Shown: positions 12,601-24,571 of the stretch, in pieces
Numbering within the stretch: position 1 is the stretch's first letter
Layout: each line of letters starts with the position of its first letter
Assembly (NCBI RefSeq): GCF_001411555.2
Contig: NC_049901.1
Span: 8,938,681-9,002,680 of the forward strand
DNA from: Juglans regia
Lineage: Eukaryota; Streptophyta; Magnoliopsida; Fagales; Juglandaceae
DNA length: 64,000 nt
Reading direction: 5' to 3'
Translations under genes and position numbers: made by a program
The notes under the pieces: generated by a model
What the model was told of the DNA's origin: nothing
The model's input: the letters and a program-made list of their open reading frames with translations, nothing else
Databases searched by the model: none

Positions 12601-14196
12601 TGCCACAAATCCAATTAGGCAGAATTACTCACACGAGTATAAGCTGAACAGAACGGGTAAAACCATACTATAATACCAAAAAGGGAATAATAAACATTGT
12701 ACTATAGTAAAACACACAAACCTGAGTTTGCCTCCCATCTTACCTTGACAATATTTGGTATCCCAACAAAGAGCCAAGGACCTTCACTGATCATACAACC
12801 TACTTCACCACCGAGATTAATCACTCCCATACACTGCAAAAGAGAAAGGTAAAACCATAACATATGAATTAAGTTGCCTACTCTTTCATAGGCTACAAGC
12901 TAATGAGTAATGAATTATGTTGGCAATCATTTTGCTGTCTCTGGAGTATGAGGGGAGAATAAAATTCATCTCAACAAAGCAAAATACGAGGGTTCTCAAC
13001 TTTGAATTTTTGTGATATTCCAAGAGGACTAGCACAATCGATACTGACAAATGGTGTACAGATAGAACAAGTCTAGGATTTCTTCTTTAAAAGCAACTCC
13101 TATTTAGTCTTTTGAACTTCGGCAAGTTTGCTCACCACAGTTGCATTCCATTAGCATCAGAGAAGTGATCCAAAACATATGGAAATTGCTTTCAAAACAC
13201 ATGAAATTATTGAGACAATCAGACTCAACAAGAAACTTCCGTTTAATAGTTAATTCCCTCGATATATTTGATGATTGCAGTAAACTGTTAAGTTTAGCTA
13301 GCTAATTCCATGAGTATTACAAATTTAGCCACAATGTTTGAGGTCATCTTATTCGTCATTTCGAGTGGGTGCAACTAGTTGAAAAAATGACTTACAAACT
13401 ATAAATTTCCCTTCCTTTCCCACAGATTCCCGGTGACCAAATACAAAATGAACTAAAACTGAAAAATAGAATCAAAGCCAATAATATCACAACAAAACAA
13501 AAGGTTGATACTAACCTGCCCAGACTGGCAATCCCAAACCCTTACAGTCTCGTCCTTACTGCCCGTGTAAAGGTTATTGGACCCCGATGGTAACGCAATC
13601 CCGCTCACAACCTGTTCACAAAATATTTACAATTAATCCACGAAATCCCATAACCTAAATACCATCAGTACCCAAATATTTTTTTATAGGTATCAGAAAC
13701 CCAAAAAATTTAGCCAAATCAACACGCAAGAAGCACCAAAAGAACTAAAAAAACCAACCAAAATCTTCACCTTTTGATGCCCCTCGAGCTGCGTTAGCAT
13801 CGAAAAACCCTCTCCCAAGCTCCAAGAATGCAAGAACCTACACTGCTCGCCGTAGCCACAATTCCCCTGAACCCAATATTTACAAATCTTGGATACTCTC
13901 TCCGGCTTCCTAACCGTTCTACTATTTGCACCGCCGTGGGAACGGCCCCACGTCGAACCGGTGTAATTTGTCCTGGCCCGGGGGCCCGAGAAGCCCGATG
14001 AGTCATCGACAAAGCCGTGAGCCCGCTTGGAGGAGGAGCCGTTGGAAGGCGGAGGTGGCAATTCTCTATGTAGATACGGACATGGGTGGCGAGTGCAATT
14101 ACCGGCCCGCCAATGGAAGCAGACCTTTTGGTTCTTGGGATCCACGGGCCCACCCAGCCGCTGGAACATACGCTTGTTACCGCTGTCTAAGTCCAT
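9651..14196 (-). CDS. CCCH zinc finger and WD40-repeat protein (ZFWD family)
   Basis: Nine exons on the minus strand: 14196-13771, 13611-13516, 12833-12744, 12588-12487, 11931-11785, 11582-11463, 11362-11303, 10017-9920 and 9792-9651. The product is 426 residues, as in Arabidopsis ZFWD proteins. Two CCCH fingers are visible in exon 1. The first is C26-X7-C34-X4-C39-X3-H43. The second, near residues 105-125, is C-X7-C-X5-C-X3-H. The rest reads as WD40 blades (GSKDETVRVWD, GSMDCTIR plus VWN, SCSLDQTIK plus VW, and a last GDGAGQVKVWQW). The family is thought to bind RNA or nucleic acid through the fingers and partners through the propeller. The biochemical role in plants is poorly known. A 42-bp stretch at about 10273-10314 has splice-like ends but is not needed, because exons 7 and 8 join in frame. 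Confidence 0.93.
10508..10757. repeat. Degenerate tandem repeat in intron 7 of the CCCH-WD40 gene
   Basis: The segment 'tctttgttgatgatttgtca' followed by 'gtgacaatttacttcaatat' appears twice, and 'atttagttaaccaca' plus 'attataatatgtattttgaa' recur alongside it. Spacing is about 100-150 bp. I cannot assign it to a known element. Confidence 0.6.
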
Positions 14197-16347
14197 AGCT
14201 TAAATGCCCAATCTGTGACTTATCAATTTGATCCAATTATCTCCCTCTCTGTTTCAGAATTTGTTACTTTTTGGAAATGAGAAAGAGATAGTGACAGTGG
14301 GATAATAAAGAACTGTTTGTCTTTGAGTATGTTGGATTGGAAGTAGAAAATCTAAGTCGGAAGAATCGGGGGATGAGTAACGTAATTAGAAAATATCAGA
14401 AAACCTAATTTATCTCTCCCTCCAAACGTGTGTATGCAAGAGATATGTTTTGAGAATATTAGAATCAGAAACCCTAATTTTCTTTCTGTTTTGCCGAATC
14501 TCTCTCTCTCTCTCTATCTGGGGGTGTCTCTGTTCTCCGGGGGTGGAAAGAAGGTGGGTGGACTGGAGGAGAAATACAGTGCGAAACCGCGTCGGAAGTA
14601 AGAAGAGGTGAAATTACAAAGGTACCCTGTAAGTCGAAAGATTGTCTCTTTACTACGTGCGTGCTACTGAGGCTGATCGGGCCATCGGTGATGTGTGAAG
14701 TTAGCACGCCGTTTTCAGTTCAATCCTGCAAGACGAAAGGGAAGCCGAACTGAATTCCACAGTACATCCAATCATAGATAAGAACTCTCCCTCTCGTCTC
14801 CGCACTTGGCTCGACATCCTTTTTCTTTTTCTTTTTCTTTTTCTGTTTTCTTTCTTTGTGCGTGAACAAAACACTCGGAAACTTCTTGATGATCCTTGTT
14901 TCTTTTATCCTTTCTTTCCAACTACACAAAAAACGCATCGGAGGGACAACAAGTTTAAACTCTTCAAGAAGGTGGGTGATTCATTGACATGCACACGTTC
15001 CAGTTGATAATTGATATAAGATAATACAAGTCCAGCAATTTAGCGAGGCATTTTTACATTTGGATTTGAGAGTGAAAACAAAAAGAACAAAGGAGTTGGA
15101 GTTCACCTTGCCATTTATTTTACACAAGTTAAAAGCAACGAGAGAATCGCATGTCCAAAATTTAACTATAGTTGAACAATAGTTTCTTAGACACAAGGAG
15201 TGTCCAGTCGGCTTTGGGTGGTCCTTTAATGCTATGTTTCTGTTTATGCAGAGTCTCTGTTTTCTCAACAGGGGATCTTACCGTCTTCGTATCCATAATC
15301 TGCAAATCTCACACTGCCCCAATAATGAAAATTCGTACTCCAGATCAGATCGTATACATCCTGGCTGCTTCATTTTCAATTCCTGATCGATCGTTCTCCT
15401 TTCACACAGTGCACGCCAACCGACAGCTGCGGGTAGAACCTAAAATGAATCCTTTTCTTTATTCGAGCGTACCAATAATTAGCCTCTTTTTTTTTTATGT
15501 ACTGAAAAAGAACTGAATAGTAGGACAGACGAATGGTAGGATCCGGGTCAAGTTATTTTCCCAAATAAAACGCTTAAACCAGTAACATCATCATCAATTA
15601 TAAACACTAATTCTCTGTCAACACCTCTTACAGAACAATTTTTTCATTATCAAAACACTAATTCTATGTTAACACCTCTTTAACCCAATAAGCCAATCGA
15701 ATCATCTCACAAAATGTACCTAACAAGAAGATTACCTCGGTCACAAATTGCTATGCATGATATTAGAGAGCAATTCTCTTCGGTTCTGAGCCATGTCAAG
15801 GGAAGGACCAGCTCGTAAAGAATCAAGATTTAAACAAATACTATTGGATCAAGAATACTCAAACAAATTCCACCTTTCCTAAACGACTAGGATTCACGAT
15901 AAAATATGTTATTGCTTGGGTAATCTGCATTTGACCCACAAAAGATCCAAGCACGCAAGACAACATACTAGCAGAGGGAAAGATATCGTTTATTTTGTGG
16001 TTTGCACATATTGTTTTTGGTTCACGACATACTGTTCTGGTAACATGCATGCATTCAACTAAGCTTTTCTTCATAGAGAGAGAGAGAGAGAAAGAGTTTC
16101 CTGAATTAAGTAATAAAAGAAATGAGGCTTTTATAAAATTAGTATAACTACATAGGTAGAGAAGAAAAAATTGAGGAAAAACGAAAGGGAGACAAAAAGA
16201 CAGAAAGATCAGAAATATATAGTATGACTAGATTGAATATGCAAAATGTATCTTATCTTACTTCATATTCGAATATGAACATGAAACTAGAGAAATTTAC
16301 AAGAACCAAATCTGTCAAGACAACTACAAGTGCTTTATGAGGAATTG
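14197..16347. other. Intergenic region; promoter of the CCCH-WD40 gene and unassigned sequence
   Basis: 14197-14950 should contain the 5' UTR and promoter of the CCCH-WD40 gene (CT/GA tracts near 14498-14514, 'aaaccctaat' at 14470). From 15000 to 16347 I see no supported gene. A short direct repeat around 'aacactaattct' plus 'aacacctctt' lies at 15602-15683, and a (GA)n tract at 16076-16092. Confidence 0.4.
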
Positions 16348-16817
16348 TCAGCTGGCAAGCTGGAAAGCATCAATGAAGAGACCATAAGTGAAGCCCATCT
16401 TGAAATTGTTAAGAAGAGCAAGTGTGAATGTTACCTTGGGCTGGCTGTAATAAAATTTTGTCACATACTCTGTTAGGAGAACACATACAACTGCAGAATC
16501 ACATCATTCACTCCTAAAGCTCCAAATGACAGAGAGATTGTCTGTGCAACATAAAATCCGCCCAACAGAGAGATTCCCCCAAAATGAGTCCTCCGAGAAG
16601 GACTTCGAAAGTAGTTCTTCCTCGAGAGCTCTGGCACGAGTCTGATAATGTCAACTAGTCTTTGAGGCCCTCCATTCTCTTGCACGGCTCGGACACGAAG
16701 AAGCCGAGGCGAGGATCTCAAAGTAAATAGTCCATATTTATTCAGTGAAACTTGGGTTTGATGACTCAAGCCAATTGTCGAGAGGCCTGTAGAGATCAAA
16801 CTCATAGAATATGCCAT
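16348..16817 (-). pseudogene. Ycf20-like plastid protein, frameshifted
   Basis: Intronless. Frame 1 from the ATG at 16817 reads a transit-like N-terminus, then VRAVQENGG, LVDIIRLVPELSR, a GGISLLGGFYVAQTISL segment and LGVNDVI. It then meets a stop at 16473-16475. Shifting one base at about 16496/16497 restores the expected continuation (AVVCVLLTEYVTKFYYS, then LLNNFKMGFTYGLFIDAF) to the stop at 16348-16350. Reconstructed length is about 157 residues, near full size for nuclear ycf20-like proteins. Members of this family (Arabidopsis NPQ6/NPQ7 group, from memory) act in thylakoids and affect non-photochemical quenching. The loss is a single base next to an intact remainder, so it is either a recent null allele or an assembly error. 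Confidence 0.8.
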
Positions 16818-16853
16818 TTAGAGTATCACTACCAAAAGGACCAAACCCAATGC

Positions 16854-16862
16854 CTATATAGG
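16854..16862 (-). promoter_or_regulatory. Possible TATA box of the ycf20-like gene
   Basis: On the minus strand this reads 'cctatatag', about 37 bp upstream of the ATG at 16817. That is close for a TATA box and would leave only a short leader, so the assignment is weak. Confidence 0.25.
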
Positions 16863-17166
16863 AAAGTTGAAGGCAAGCACATTAAATAAGAATACATCTC
16901 TAATATAGATAACAGGAAAAAAAAAACACAAGCAATAAAGACACTAATAGAACATGTATCAGTTAATAGTGGGAGTAATAAGAGACTACAGTATGGTTTT
17001 CACTATACCAAAACTTCCAAAATTCTCAAAAGTGAAAAAAAAATTGTTGTTTCATTATGCATGATTTTTCATATAGATGTGACATATTTCTTCCAGTTTC
17101 ACGATTCACTTCACAAAGTATTTATGAATATCACTGATTTCTGAAGTGTTGTGATGGAAGTTACAG

Positions 17167-17630
17167 TTTGTGGAGTACAGAAAGATGATCTACCTAGATG
17201 GAGACATCCAAGTTTTTGAAAACATAGATCACCTCTCTGATCTGCCAGACAACTACTGTTATGCTATGATGGATTTTTTCTGTGAGAAAACTTGGAGCCA
17301 TAGTCCTCATACAAGGTTGGTTATTGCCAACAGTGCCCTGGCAAAGTCAAGTGGCCTCTTCAAGAACCTCAAAACTACACCTCCTGCTCCTTTTTCTGAA
17401 CAGGTAGTTATGTAGTTTGCATGGTTAGTTTAAGCATTATAAATCTTTTGTTTTCAAGATTCATCACAGTTGTTGCTTAGTTTAAACTAAATCTAACTGA
17501 CTTGAGTGTTTATGATTCTAGCAGGACTTTTTGAACATGTTCTTCAGGGTGTGTACAAGCCGATCCCTCCAGTTTACAACCTTGTTCTTGCCTTGATGTG
17601 GTTGACACCCAGAGAACATGTTCCTTCACA
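17167..17630 (+). pseudogene. Galactinol synthase fragment
   Basis: Two exon remnants, 17167-17403 and 17525 to about 17630, keep the family intron (donor GTAG at 17404, acceptor cag at 17524). The text begins FVEYRKMIYLDGDIQVF with the DGD metal/UDP-binding motif and continues to EKTWSHSP. A 1-bp loss near 17309 then shifts the frame. In the shifted frame VGYCQQCPGKVKW is readable. About 40 codons that should follow are missing before KTTPPAPFSEQ. The second exon shows DFLNMFFR, another 1-bp loss, and PIPPVYNLVLA. Galactinol synthase (GT8) makes galactinol from UDP-galactose and myo-inositol. The 5' exon and the rest of the 3' part are absent here. Because the intron is kept, this is a decayed duplicate and not a retrocopy. 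Confidence 0.88.
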
Positions 17631-18789
17631 ATTCATTTCGATAACATACAAAACAACATTTTAGTTTGTGACATTTCTTGATTCATTAGCACAAATGCAG
17701 GTGTTGGCAACATCAACAGTCTGTCCTATATCGGCAAGAAGATCTTTTTATTCTTCTCTATCAAAAGTGCGTCTTCAATACAGTCTCCCTAAACCATTTC
17801 GACGTTGTCTTATCTGTAGAGACGTTGATTTCATACCCTTATATTCAAGCACCTGATGTGTCAACTATTAGGACAAATAAACCAATCAAATCTCATAAAC
17901 AAGTTTGTGATATGCCATATGATAATGATAAGGATAGGTGGTGAATGAGATTCAACATTGTTTGGGAATGAAAAGTTCTTGCTCTTTATAAGGTTTCAAT
18001 GGGGCTCCAATTATATCATTGACTAGTCATTTTAAAATATCGATTATGTGGTAATGGGTCTTCCATTGGGGTGTTACATAGTTGTTCAAAAATAAACACA
18101 TTTTTTTTTTTTTGGATTGGCACCGGGTTAAACACATTAAATAAACAATACCATGTTATGCTATATATGTGTATATACAATTACGCAAGTTGATTGCTTA
18201 TAAAAAAAAAAAAATTATGCAAGTTGATTTACCTGTTAGGTCGCTTCTTAGGAAAAACTAGAATCTTGTAGACGCTATATTCACCTAAATTAGGTTAAGA
18301 GATCAAAATCCCAGCACTCAGAGCCTCCGAAAAAAAACTATAAACACCAGAAAGTATCCTATAACTTTCAAATGCATGCACGAACGAATGAGGAAAAAGT
18401 TTTATTTGAAAGAAAACCCATCACCACTTGCGTAAGAACTCAAATGAATTCAATCCAACAAAAATTTAGAGAAAATAAAAGAGTAGAAAAAAAAACCTCA
18501 ATCAAACCTACGATTTCAAATGCAGAGGCTTTGCAAGCTCCATTCTTCTTCGTTGTCGCAAACAAACAAGAGAGAGAGAGAGACAGAGGGAAAGATGTAA
18601 CTGCCCAAGAGGTGTGTAGAGGAGGCGATACCTTTCTCACCCCATAAGACGCTGCGTTGGTGGCGAAGTCCTCCATTTAGATAACGTGTGGGTAGTTCTA
18701 TTGCTACAACTCAATATCGTCTTAACAACAAGTTTTGGTCGTTATAAAAGATGAGACACCAAATGGACCTGTTTGGACGGGAAGTTTTT
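17631..18789. other. Unassigned intergenic sequence
   Basis: It contains A/T homopolymers (18102-18114, 18201-18213). A minus-strand ATG at 18676 has a readable MEDFATNAASYG followed by a GT donor-like site. No downstream exon could be matched, so it is not called as a gene. Confidence 0.35.
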
Positions 18790-18968
18790 TAATCCGAACA
18801 AATTATATTTGTAATCGTGGAGTGCACCAACGTCATGCAATCTTTTTTAGAAAAGTAAATAAATATAAGATCCACATAAAATTAATTTTTTTAATATTGA
18901 ATCCCACTTTTTTTCAAAACGATTAAACTACGCTTGCGTATTCCACAGCTGTATGTAACATTACTCAA
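18790..18968. mobile_element. TIR MITE, family B, copy 1
   Basis: It shares order and wording with 26544-26716: 'gtcgtg/atcgtggagtgca', an 'aaataaatat' block, 'ccactttttttcaaaacga', and an end reading 'ctgtatgtaacattactc'. On the minus strand the right end reads as an inverted version of the left end. Confidence 0.6.
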
Positions 18969-20383
18969 ATATGACACATTATTCCCGTGCATAGAACAAA
19001 ATACTTGCCATGGTGCTTCTTAATTTTGATGATAATTTATTAGTACAACTATTTTGTTTAACTTTTTTTGTTGATCAAAAGGTGTGTTAGTCAGAAATTC
19101 TCTTTATAAAAAAAAAAAAAAAAAATTATACACCACATTATCATTTTATTTTCATTCTGTTATGTAAGATGTGACACATTTATCAATATTGCACATTCTC
19201 CTTTCATCCCATTTTTTAGAGATATAACACATTTATCACCATTGCACATCATACTTTCATCTCATTATGTAAGATGTGATATTTATCATCATTGCAATTA
19301 GGCTTGCAACCCAACCAATCCGATATGTATTTGGTCCCGATTCGACCCGACCCGACTTCCAGGCTAGCACTAACCAATCCAACCCAACTCGTGTCGGGTC
19401 AACCCATTATAACACCTACTAATTAAAAAGCCTCAGTTTGACTGCATGCATGCTCGACTTTTTCGAAAAAAGAGTCAATATCAATATATTTGGCTTGACA
19501 AGGTCTCTCACTCTCTTAAAATTACTTCAATACCTTGAAATAATCCCTGATCGCCATCTCATCACCACAACTTCAAACTACTATGCACTCAACTGAAAGC
19601 TCTAATAGCACTAGCAGCCATTCAAGTTCAAGTCTAAATTTTAATCTTTTCTGAGATAAAATCTCTGCATTGGAATAGCCAAACCTATATTTTCCTAATT
19701 TGAGCTACGGTAAATCTCTCTCCCTAGTCATAGTTGGCGAGTTCCTGTAGAAGGATCAAAGGTATATTTTATTGTTTCCATCCAACTGCCCCTCTCTCTT
19801 TCCCTCGTATTTCCCTCGTGTTTTCCCTCGTCTCTCGTCTCTCCCTCGCTCGTCTCTCCTTCTTCTCTCTGTTTGCCATTTTTTTCTGAAACTCCTCTCC
19901 CTCTTCTCTCACTCTTCTCTCTTCCTCAATCGATTGTCTCTCTGTTCCTGGGTCGATCTTCCACAGTTGTGCAATTTCCTCTCTCTTTCTCGACTTTGCT
20001 CAAGAACGCAGCAGTCTCTCTCGATTTGGGTTGGTAAAACTACCGAAACTTTATTTGGGTAAGCTTTGTATTGAGTATTTTGAGTATGAATTTGTGAAAT
20101 GGGTATGAATTTGTTTGGATAAGCTGGTTATTATCATTGCTGATTTTTCTACTGTTGGTGTTGCTGATTTTTCTAAAGTTGGTTATTATCGCGTCTAGCC
20201 AAACCTCCTCTCAGAGTCTTAGAGCTAAGCCCCCATATTTTTTTTTTTCCGGTAACTACAATCCTTTATTTCTGCTTTCATTTTTTTGGGTTTGTTTGCT
20301 TTTCGTGCATGGCCATTTTCTCATGTCTTACTTTGTTGTTTTACTAGTCATTTTGGTTATCAATTGGTTTTGTGTTTGCTATT

Positions 20384-21178
20384 AATTACTTGGTTTTGTA
20401 TTGTTGTTGTTGTTGTTGTTTTTGTATTAATTCAGGGTTTTGATTTAAGCTTGTACTCAACATGAAAAGATAATGTTGGGATTTTCTTGTTTACTAGTTT
20501 ATATGCTATCATGTAGAATCTTTTTTTTTTTTTTACGTGTGACCTCTATTTTTTTTTACGTGTGCACATGAATCAAAACACATTTTCTGTGAATCATGTA
20601 ATGAAGCTATTGTAAGGATTTCGGGTTGATTCTTCTAGAGAATGATCCTCCTAATGTGGCACACAGTAGACATAGAATGCAAGTCAAACTTCTTCGATTG
20701 CTAAGAGAGAATTCCTACATCCTTCCAACTAAGAAATGTGATAATGAAATTCAATGCATCTCATCAACAGAAAGGAACGAGTTTCTAAACCGACAACCTC
20801 ATATTAAATCATCACCCAGCTTCTTCATATCATTCATCAACAATTAAATGTCCACTTTAATAAAAGGGCCAAGCATGTAAACTTGCCTCCATAGAATTCC
20901 ACAGAATTCAAAAGGAAAAGATATTTCTATATCAATAAGAAGGATTGCAAAAAATTCTTTTTAACTTTCAGTTAAGGATGTGGTGGTCCAAAATCTCTTT
21001 CCATAAGCTTTTTATCTTGCTGAGTTTTTTTTTCTGTTCGTTATTGTTTACTTGGTTTTGTATTGTTGCTGTTGTTGTTGTTTTTGTATTAATTTAGAGT
21101 TTTGATTTGAGCTTGTACTAAACATGAAAAGATAATGTTGGGATTTTCTTGTTTACTAGTTTATATGCTTTCATGTAA
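20384..21178 (+). repeat. Direct duplication inside the Harbinger element (20384-20515 and 21043-21178)
   Basis: Both copies contain 'acttggttttgtattgttg', 'acatgaaaagataatgttgg' and 'ttgtttactagtttatatgc'. They are separated by about 530 bp that show no clear gene. Confidence 0.75.
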
Positions 21179-21888
21179 AGCCTCTTAATTTCTTTTCCTT
21201 TTCTTGAAAATATCCCAGATTTTTCCTAATTTAAGCTCTCCTTTCATGTAAGCATGCTTTAGGGTGTATTTATGTGCGTATGTGTGTAATGACTTGGATG
21301 CTACATATAACGTTTGTGGCTATCCTGATCGATGTTTTCTTTCAATGTCATTTGATTCAAGAAACACCACATATATTATTTGTTATCATCATTAAGACAC
21401 TTATAAAAAAAAAAAGTATATGTATATGGGTATGTATGCATTTTTTATGTGCAGAAGCTAAATCCTATTATTTGAGATCCATAACATGATTTGCTACGAT
21501 AAAGAGTTTGTGAGCATGCTTATTATTGTTTAGATAATATTGATTTAGATTGATTAGAACATTAACATCAACACATCCAACAAAAAACAGATAGTTCTTT
21601 GCTATTCTTTGCATACCAAATCAGGAATAAAGAAATAAAGGAATAAAATGTGTTTGCTGTTTTTCTTTACAAAACAAAACAACAAGTTTATTTCTTTGCT
21701 GTTTTTCTACATATTTCTTTGCATACTAGATCAGCAAATGACTTTTATTTTTTACTCTGATTTTCTGCATATTTGTGGATTGTTTGCATGTCAGTTTGTT
21801 TAATTTGTGGTAACATAATTTGCTGCTTTTTGGGACTTGAAAATTTTTAAACTTTTCTGACTCATTGAAAATGTAATATTTTTTAAGG

Positions 21889-22887
21889 ATGGACACACAA
21901 ATTGATGATGATCATTTCTTCATCACTCTATTACAAAGTGGATGAGAAGGTTGTAATAGCACCCCAACGCAACATTCTAATATTGTGCTCCAAGCAATAT
22001 TCAATGATGGTGAAAAGAGGCATCATTCAAAAAAAGTTCAAATGGGCGCATCTTTCACTACAGAAGAGGATAACCTCCTCGTCTCAACTTGGCTCAACAT
22101 TAGTATCGATGCAATAAAGGGTACTGATCAAAAGTTTACTCAAATGTGGGACATAATTTTTGAATTTTATCATGAATATAAAAAATTGAACAATGTGAAC
22201 CGTTCTGTAGTTTCTTTGATGAATCGGTGGTCCTCGATTCATAAATACATAAATAAGTTTTGTGCATTTTTAGCACAAGTAGAGTCATTGCATTCGACTG
22301 ATGCAACAGAGCAAGACAAGGTATGTAACATTTTTCTTTAATTATCACAATTATATAGGACTGATTTATGAACTAACAATATTCCTATGGATTTGTAGAT
22401 TGAGAAGACAAAAATTTTATACAAAGAGGTGGAAAAGAGTAACTTCACAATGGAGCATTGTTGGTGTCTTCTGAGACACCAACCAAAATGGTGGCAACAC
22501 ATCTCCACTCTTGGGACGAGGAGAAGGCCACAAGAAAAACCGCACGGTGAAGTTGCTATTAACATGATGGAGGAGAACATGGAAGTTTTTGCTGAGAGAC
22601 CTCTAGACAAAAAAGCTGAGAAAGAAAGTGAGAGGAAGCGGAAGTCAATGGAAGGAAAAGAGTCTGAGATCAGCATTTCCTTAGCTAAAATGACCGATGA
22701 TAGAGTCATGACTATGGAAGAACGGAGAAATGCTGCATTGAAGCTAGACCAAAAAAGTAAGAAAATATTTGAACTAAAGAATAAGAAGTTTGAACTAGAG
22801 AACAAGAAATTTGAAGGCAAGATGATGATGCTAGATCTACGTGGCATGAATGCCATACAACAAGAATATTTCTGTATATTCAACTAG
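21889..22887 (+). pseudogene. Harbinger ORF1-like protein (SANT/NAM-associated domain), with an in-frame stop
   Basis: From the ATG at 21889 the frame reads MDTQIDDDHFFITLLQSG, then a TGA at 21943-21945. It then continues through GASFTTEEDNLLVSTWLNIS, VVSLMNRWSSIHKYINKFC and TEQDK to a GT donor at 22321. Exon 2 runs 22399-22887 in phase, with FTMEHCWCLLRHQPKWW and a long charged coiled-coil tail. Without the TGA the protein would be about 306 residues. This type is often mislabelled 'glutathione S-transferase T3-like' in plant annotation. It belongs to the Myb/SANT-like ORF1 of PIF/Harbinger elements, which helps bind element ends. Only the TGA breaks it, so it decayed recently or translation starts at an internal ATG (22042). 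Confidence 0.7.
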
Positions 22888-23039
22888 CAATTTTTTAGGA
22901 ATCGAAATATCATTCCAGAGGTAGATCTAACTCTCACTCGACACCTTATTATGTAGATATCTTAACTTCTAATATTTATAGAACTAATTTGTTTGAGAAT
23001 TTAGTGGCTGCCCGGCCACATGTGGGTTGGATAAATATG

Positions 23040-23300
23040 TGGCTGGGTAGCAACTAAATGCGTGGACTGTGGATATTATCTTTGAACTGGAAACTGAAAT
23101 TTGTTGGTATTTGTGGACTGTGTTGCTCAATACTAATGTTCATTTTATATATGTTGGACTGTGGACTGTGTTGGGGATACTGATGTTGGATTGTGGACTG
23201 TATTGGTATTTATTTGTGGACTGTGTTGCTCAATACAACTAATTCATTTTATATATGTTGGACTATGGACTGTGTTAAGGATACTAATGTCAGGAATACT
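23040..23300 (+). repeat. Imperfect tandem repeat rich in 'ggactgtg'
   Basis: 'tggactgtgttgctcaatac' occurs twice, about 114 bp apart. 'tatatatgttggact' with 'tggactgtgtt' recurs with it. It lies in the 3' part of the Harbinger element. Confidence 0.7.
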
Positions 23301-24490
23301 AATGTTTGTTCTTTAAAAAGTTGACCAGTTGTAAGCACAAGTTTCATTTGTATTCTTTAATGGTATTACCTATGACTTCAGTTGCAAGCACAAGTTGAGA
23401 ATACTTGACCTGCAATGGATTGAGATATTAGAGGTAAAGTATTTATTTTGCTCTGCAAATCATAGTGATGCTTTTCATCTAAAACCTATTTGGTCTATCC
23501 CCAAAGTCTCTTTTCTTTGTTTGGATGGCTGCATTGAAAGATTTCTGAGGTTGCTCCTAGTAAATTGGTGTCGTGTATAAAAGGGAGGAGAAACTATGGT
23601 GGGTTGGATTTAGGTTCCAAAATGTTTTGTATTTGCACTAAGCTTGGACTCTGGTTTGTGTATGGTTTGTGTATAGCTTGTGTATGGTTATGTTTTAGCA
23701 TAGAAGGACACACATACTCCACTGATGCAGTACTATGGATATGCGTAGCAGAAAACAAATAAATGGAGCATTTAGCACATATTTAGGATCCTTGTTTTCT
23801 CCCTTTCATTAGTGTGTGGTTGCTTCAGGTTGGTTCTAAGCATGGGTAACTTAGGATTAATGGACTGAAGTGGTGGTGGCATAGAGTTCACCATATCTGG
23901 TTTGCCATGACAACCTTGTTAGTTGTTTTTTTTTTTACTTCACATTTATGTCCTTAATTTTCAGGTTCTTCTTCTATATTGTGCTTTGGAACTTCTATAT
24001 TTCTTGTAGATGAAAAATAATAGGTTGAGGAAAAAAATTAGTTAGGAAATAATAATTTAAGGATCAAATTAAATTATTAATTAACATATGGTTAGTGTAA
24101 TTGTAAAATAAGATAAAGATAAATTAAAAATATTATTATTAAAAAATTATTATTTTGACTAATCTAATGGCTAGTCCAATATGGATTCACCTAACCAAAG
24201 ATTAATGCTATAGTCAAAACTTGAAATTCTAGCTAAAATTTAGACTTGGCAATGCGCCATTGCCAATGCTCTAATAATCTTCATTATTGTTCAACAAAAG
24301 TCATTCAATCCTACCGCCACATCTCCATAAGGTTCCATCTCATTCTTGCCCGAGGTCCGAGAGGCTGACTTTTCCCACTACAACACTCCACTTCTCTATA
24401 TCTCTTCCTCGCAACCATTTTTTGTCTTGCAGGATATAAACAATTAAACAAAAATCGAGCAAAGGGAGAAAGAGACCCTTTCTGTATTGA

Positions 24491-24494
<4 letters not shown>

Positions 24495-24534
<40 letters not shown>
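24495..24534 (+). repeat. (GA)20 microsatellite in the leader of the receptor-kinase exon
   Basis: About 40 bp of uninterrupted GA repeats, 37 bp upstream of the ATG at 24572. Confidence 0.95.
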
Positions 24535-24536
<2 letters not shown>

Positions 24537-24571
24537 AGCGCTGCTTTTACTAGTATGAGCCAGCACCAAAA

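Larger units (their letters stand above)
19606..24271 (+). mobile_element. PIF/Harbinger-type element nested in the hAT element
   Basis: The right end read on the minus strand is 'gagcattggcaatggc', followed further in by 'caagtctaaattttagc'. The left end is the diverged 'tagcactagcagccat', followed by 'caagtctaaattttaatc'. The flanks share 'ctctaa', consistent with the 3-bp TAA duplication of this superfamily (19603-19605 and 24272-24274). It carries an ORF1-like gene at 21889-22887. No DDE transposase (ORF2) was found, so it is defective. Confidence 0.7.

Noticed and set aside
17668..17856. Plus-strand frame with a transit-peptide-like sequence
   Set aside because: Short, no recognisable domain, no support from splice sites; probably chance.
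18440..18676. Minus-strand first exon starting MEDFATNAASYG with a GT donor
   Set aside because: No matching downstream exon was found between here and the ycf20-like gene, and the rest of the frame is CT-rich low complexity.
19772..20062. Frame rich in Pro/Ser/Leu/Phe at the start of the Harbinger element
   Set aside because: It is a translation of CT-rich leader-like sequence, with no domain or conserved motif.
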